Positions 6,412 to 9,056 of a stretch of DNA of 9,056 nucleotides are shown here, piece after piece (positions within the stretch are counted from its first letter, which is position 1; every line of letters starts with the position of its first letter). Source of the stretch: CAYVBE01 sp964448935 (lineage in GTDB: Bacteria > Planctomycetota > Brocadiia > SM23-32); the NCBI GenBank assembly GCA_964448935.1, contig CAYVBE010000171.1:1-9056 (forward strand), written 5' to 3'. The position numbers and the translations under genes were made by a program. The notes below the pieces were generated by a model. That model saw nothing but the letters and a program-made list of their open reading frames with translations, made no database searches and was not told the origin of the DNA.

Positions 6412-6452
6412 CTCCCAACCCTCCTATGGCATGGAAAAGCAACAAGTTAGCG

Positions 6453-6481
6453 ATGATAATTCATCGGCCGCCGGTTATCAA
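6453..6481 (-). promoter_or_regulatory. Sigma70-type promoter of the SurA-like/ribF operon
   Basis: On the minus strand TTGATA (6481-6476), a 17-nt spacer and TATCAT (6458-6453) differ from consensus at one or two positions each. Transcription would start near 6446, about 35 nt before the TTG start. It occupies most of the 112-bp gap after tyrS, in which I see no U-tract terminator. Confidence 0.65.
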
Positions 6482-6523
6482 CGGGACGGAACAAGGCCGC
6501 GGCGAGCGAAGCGTGGGCGAAAC

Positions 6524-7762
6524 TCACGACTCGACGGCGATCCGGTGGAAACGCCGCTTGCCCACGTTCAGCACCATGCCGTCCTCCACGCGCACGTCGG
6601 CGGTGGGGTCGGTCACTTCCTCCAGACCGTCGGGATGCCCCAGTCGCACGCCGCCCTGCTTCACCAAACGTCGCGCCTGGCTGTTGCTCTGGGCGCAGTC
6701 CGCGGCGCGCAGCAGGTTGACGATCCAGATGCGCCCGTCCTCCAGTTCCGAGGCGGGCAGGGACAGCTCCGGCATGTCCTCCGGCAGCTTGTGCCGGCGG
6801 AAGACGCGGTTAAAGGCCGCGTGCGCCTCCTCGGCCGCCTCCTCGTCGTAGTAGCGCGTCACGATGGACTCGGCCAGGGCCGCTTTCGCGTCGCGCGGAT
6901 GCACGTCCGGCGACATCAGCTCCTCGATACGCGGCAGCGGCAGGTCCGTGGCCAGGATGAAGTACTTCTGCATCAATTCGTCCGGGATGCTCATGGCCTT
7001 GCCGAATATCTGCTCGGGCGGCTCGGAGATGCCGATGTAGTTGCCCTTGCTTTTGGACATCTTCGCGCTGCCGTCCAGGCCCTCCAGCAGCGGATTGGTG
7101 ACGGCGGCCTGCGGCTGCTGGCCCACCTCCCGCTGCAGCTCGCGCCCCAGCAGGATGTTGAAGATCTGGTCCGTGCCGCCCAGCTCCACGTCGCTGTGTA
7201 TCATCACCGAATCGTAGGCCTGCATCAGGGGGTAGAGCAGCTCGTGCAGGCCGATCGGCAGGTTAGCCTCCATCCGCTGCGCGAAGTCGTCCCGTTCGAT
7301 GCAGCGCGCCAGCGTGAGCTTCGCCGCCAGTTCGATGACCTCACCGAAGGACATCTTGCCGAACCAGTCGCCGTTGTATCGCACCTCGGCGGTCTCCACG
7401 TCCACGATCTTGCCCACCTGGTCCAGGTAGGTCTGCGCGTTAGCCATCACCTCGTCGTGGGAAAGCTGCGGGCGGGCGGCGTTCTGCCCGCTGGGGTCGC
7501 CCACGGTGGCGGTATAATCGCCCACGATCAGCACGGCCGTGTGGCCCAGGTCCTGGAAAGTGCGCAGCTTGTGCAGCGGCACCGCATTGCCCACATGGAT
7601 GTCGGGCGCCGTGGGGTCCAGGCCCAGCTTCACGCGCAGGGGCTTCCCCTCCTTCACAGAACGCGCTATCTTTTCCTCCAGCTCCTCCTCCGGCACGATG
7701 TCTGCCGCACCGCGCCGGATGGCGGTTATCTGTCTCTCCACCTCGTCCGTCAGTTTGCTCAT
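6524..7762 (-). CDS. tyrS: Tyrosyl-tRNA synthetase
   Basis: This class I synthetase attaches tyrosine to tRNA-Tyr. The 412-residue protein matches the TyrZ-like bacterial type. It shows LGLDPTAPDIHVGN (46-59) at the HIGH position, with the fourth residue Asn rather than His, then LIVGDYTATVGDPSG (78-92), an HSDVELGGTDQIFNILLGR motif (189-207) that binds the substrate, and an intact KMSKS loop (234-238). The C-terminal 65 residues (about 347-411) have the S4-type RNA-binding pattern (ARRLVKQGGVRLG). ATG at 7762 is the start; only AAGG, 3 nt away, precedes it, so initiation may be modest. It lies 98 bp downstream of the CPBP gene, with a candidate promoter in that gap. Confidence 0.97.
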   Translation of the reverse strand: MSKLTDEVERQITAIRRGAADIVPEEELEEKIARSVKEGKPLRVKLGLDPTAPDIHVGNAVPLHKLRTFQDLGHTAVLIVGDYTATVGDPSGQNAARPQLSHDEVMANAQTYLDQVGKIVDVETAEVRYNGDWFGKMSFGEVIELAAKLTLARCIERDDFAQRMEANLPIGLHELLYPLMQAYDSVMIHSDVELGGTDQIFNILLGRELQREVGQQPQAAVTNPLLEGLDGSAKMSKSKGNYIGISEPPEQIFGKAMSIPDELMQKYFILATDLPLPRIEELMSPDVHPRDAKAALAESIVTRYYDEEAAEEAHAAFNRVFRRHKLPEDMPELSLPASELEDGRIWIVNLLRAADCAQSNSQARRLVKQGGVRLGHPDGLEEVTDPTADVRVEDGMVLNVGKRRFHRIAVES

Positions 7763-7807
7763 GAGCCTTGTCGGTTTGAGGTCTAACGAACCGTGTCAGT
7801 CCGAGAT

Positions 7808-7836
7808 AGTTTAACGTCTGGCAGGCGGTTCTGCAC
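7808..7836 (-). promoter_or_regulatory. Candidate promoter of tyrS
   Basis: TAAACT (7813-7808), followed by AT as in the NYN promoter, is a plausible -10 box with a start near 7801. The -35 position (7836-7831, GTGCAG) is poor. The leader has a 5-bp inverted repeat (7772-7776 with 7789-7793) just before the ribosome binding region. No T-box features are visible. tyrS may also be read from upstream. Confidence 0.35.
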
Positions 7837-7860
7837 GTCGCAACGGTCCGATCGGCGCCG

Positions 7861-8595
7861 TCAGACCGCCTCGGAGGCGAGCCGGAGCAGCAACATCGAG
7901 ACGCCATTAAACAGTCCGTGCGCCGCCATGGCCACCGGCAGGCTCCCGGTGACCTCGAAGAAAGCCGTGAAAATCAAAGAAAGCAGCACCAGATCAACGA
8001 GGCCCCAGAGATATCCGTGAAAGGCGGCGAAGACGAGGGCCACGATCAGCGCCGCCGGCAGGATTCCCAGCCGCGAACGGAGCGGCAGATACAGCACGCT
8101 CCGGAAAAGCGTTTCTTCCATTAACGGGGCCAAAATCACCACTACAACGGTCGCCCAGGCCAGGTCAAAAGTGGAATCCGTCTGCATCACCTCCCGGCTG
8201 ATCTGCTGCAGCGGAAGCTCCTCAAGACCCAGGGCCTCGACAAGGCGCAGCTTGCCGAACACCACCGCCCCGTACACCAGCAGGGCCACGGCGGCGACTT
8301 TGAACGCCTTTCCACCGGTGCCGGAGGCCGGGCCCACCAGTCCCAGGTGGCGCATGGCGTCCTTCGGCCCGCCGCTGCGCATCGCCACAAAAGCCAGCAG
8401 CAGGCCGAATACGACTGCGTCGGCAGCCGCCGCATACAGCATCTGGCCGCTTAGACCGCCGCGGGAAAGGCCGAGCAACACCCCGCCGGCCATCAGAAAC
8501 TGGCAAGCCAGCAGCAGAAAAAGCGCCTGTCCGATGCCCCAGGGCACGCTTTCGGGCGCACGGCACGGGAAAGTCTCTCTATCCTCTACAGCCAC
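7861..8595 (-). CDS. CPBP-family intramembrane metalloprotease (CAAX protease/bacteriocin-processing type)
   Basis: Predicted polytopic membrane protease of 244 residues related to Rce1/Abi proteins. All the family's metal and catalytic motifs are present: EETLFR (160-165, the EExxxR motif), F189-x-x-x-H193 and H226-x-x-x-N230. Hydrophobic segments lie at about 20-43, 52-72, 97-113, 144-157, 178-193, 197-213 and 217-240. The start is GTG at 8595 with GGGAG 5 nt upstream. The gene lies 24 bp behind yjbQ on the same strand, so the two are probably co-transcribed. Substrates of such proteins are mostly unknown; bacterial roles range from peptide maturation to envelope homeostasis, and nothing here decides between them. 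Confidence 0.92.
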   Translation of the reverse strand: MAVEDRETFPCRAPESVPWGIGQALFLLLACQFLMAGGVLLGLSRGGLSGQMLYAAAADAVVFGLLLAFVAMRSGGPKDAMRHLGLVGPASGTGGKAFKVAAVALLVYGAVVFGKLRLVEALGLEELPLQQISREVMQTDSTFDLAWATVVVVILAPLMEETLFRSVLYLPLRSRLGILPAALIVALVFAAFHGYLWGLVDLVLLSLIFTAFFEVTGSLPVAMAAHGLFNGVSMLLLRLASEAV

Positions 8596-8619
8596 ACCGT
8601 CTCCCGTCCGCTCGTCGGG

Positions 8620-9015
8620 TCAACGCTGACTGACCGCCACCCGGACCTGTCGGTTCCGCGGCCCGTCGAACTCACACAGGTATATGCCCTGCCAGGTTCC
8701 CAGCGCCAGCCGCCCGTCCTCCACCAGGACCGTGAGCGAACAGCCGACGAGGCTGGATTTGATGTGCGCCGCGCTGTTGCCTTCGGCGTGGCTGTAGTCG
8801 CCCTCGAAAGGCACTATCTTGTTCAGTTCCTTCAGGATATCCCGCTGCACGGCCGGATCGGCGTTTTCGTTGATGGTAACGGCCGCCGTGGTATGGGGCA
8901 CAAAAACCCGGCAAAAGCCCTGCTCCACATCGCTGTCCGCCACCACCCGCTGCACCTGGTCGGTAATGTCCCGTAACTCCGTCCGGGAACGGGTCTTGAT
9001 CTTGAGCGTCTTCAC
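8620..9015 (-). CDS. yjbQ: YjbQ/UPF0047 family protein (secondary thiamine-phosphate synthase-like)
   Basis: A small soluble protein of 131 residues from the widely conserved YjbQ family, some members of which show weak thiamine-phosphate synthase activity; the main cellular role is unsettled. Family motifs are complete: VPHTTAAVTINENADP (39-54), GDYSHAEGNSAAHIKSSLVG (72-91) and LALGTWQGIYLCEFDGPRNR (103-122), with the conserved His residues H41, H76 and H84. The frame is open to a GTG at 9021, but AGGAG lies just 1 nt from that codon and 7 nt from the GTG at 9015, so 9015 is chosen. It is followed at 24 bp by the CPBP protease gene. The AT-rich stretch at 9027-9056 probably contains part of its promoter, but the -35 side is outside the window. 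Confidence 0.93.
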   Translation of the reverse strand: MKTLKIKTRSRTELRDITDQVQRVVADSDVEQGFCRVFVPHTTAAVTINENADPAVQRDILKELNKIVPFEGDYSHAEGNSAAHIKSSLVGCSLTVLVEDGRLALGTWQGIYLCEFDGPRNRQVRVAVSQR

Positions 9016-9056
9016 GACCACTCTCCTCTCTCAAAAACTACAAACGAAAAACGGAT

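Noticed and set aside
3763..6450. 895-codon plus-strand open frame
   Set aside because: It lies entirely antisense to ribF and the SurA-like gene, both with clear family motifs. The His/Leu/Arg/Pro-rich translation is the usual shadow of GC-rich coding DNA.
6431..7786. 451-codon plus-strand open frame
   Set aside because: Antisense shadow of tyrS, rich in His, Gln and Arg, with no recognisable domain.
7763..7860. T-box or other riboswitch in the tyrS leader
   Set aside because: No T-box bulge sequence, specifier stem or terminator could be found; the predicted leader is only about 38 nt.
7838..7864. GC-rich palindromic stretch after the CPBP protease gene (terminator?)
   Set aside because: Nested inverted repeats can be drawn around the stop codon, but no T-run follows on the minus strand, so I do not call a terminator.
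1..9056. CRISPR arrays, tRNA genes, insertion sequences, phage or defence genes
   Set aside because: No regularly spaced repeats, cloverleaf sequences, transposase or integrase motifs were found on either strand. The CPBP protease family includes proteins once named Abi, but nothing around this gene suggests a defence island.

Overview
This window reads as a chromosomal stretch of housekeeping genes from a GC-rich (visibly about 65% G+C) Gram-negative bacterium. An Lpt-type lipopolysaccharide-export permease and an inner-membrane-anchored SurA/PpiD-like folding factor both imply an outer membrane. The mix of proteins (a lone LptF/G permease, a Gfo/Idh/MocA oxidoreductase, a NYN-domain protein, a variant TyrRS) would fit a Planctomycetota or related PVC-type genome. 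That placement is an inference from gene flavour only and is weak. I see no phage genes, transposases, CRISPR arrays, tRNAs or integration scars.

Layout. At the left edge lies the RNase P RNA gene (minus strand, 3' end cut off by the window). It is transcribed from a good sigma70-type promoter that stands back to back with the promoter of a plus-strand LptF/LptG-family permease (382-1488). That permease is followed, after a possible intrinsic terminator, by a Gfo/Idh/MocA-family oxidoreductase (1557-2546). Convergent to it is a NYN-domain (LabA/DUF88-like) putative ribonuclease (2569-3177, minus), with its own promoter and a terminator-like hairpin in its leader. A short plus-strand ORF for a 66-residue single-pass membrane protein (3391-3591) then runs head-on into ribF.

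The right half, 3598-9015, is all minus strand. In transcription order it is yjbQ (8620-9015), a CPBP/CAAX-type intramembrane protease (7861-8595), tyrS (6524-7762), a SurA/PpiD-like membrane-anchored folding factor (4546-6411) and ribF (3598-4539). yjbQ and the CPBP gene look co-transcribed. The SurA-like gene has its own strong promoter and is coupled to ribF over a 6-bp gap.

Functions cover tRNA processing (rnpB), tyrosine charging (tyrS), FMN/FAD synthesis (ribF), envelope biogenesis and protein quality control (LptF/G permease, SurA-like, CPBP protease) and probable RNA turnover (NYN). I found no convincing new multi-gene system. The most interesting items are regulatory: a dyad centred on the lptF/G -35 box between two divergent promoters, and a possible attenuator in front of the NYN gene. 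Further candidates are an unrecognised small membrane protein, a SurA-like protein without a visible parvulin domain, and a TyrRS whose HIGH motif reads HVGN.
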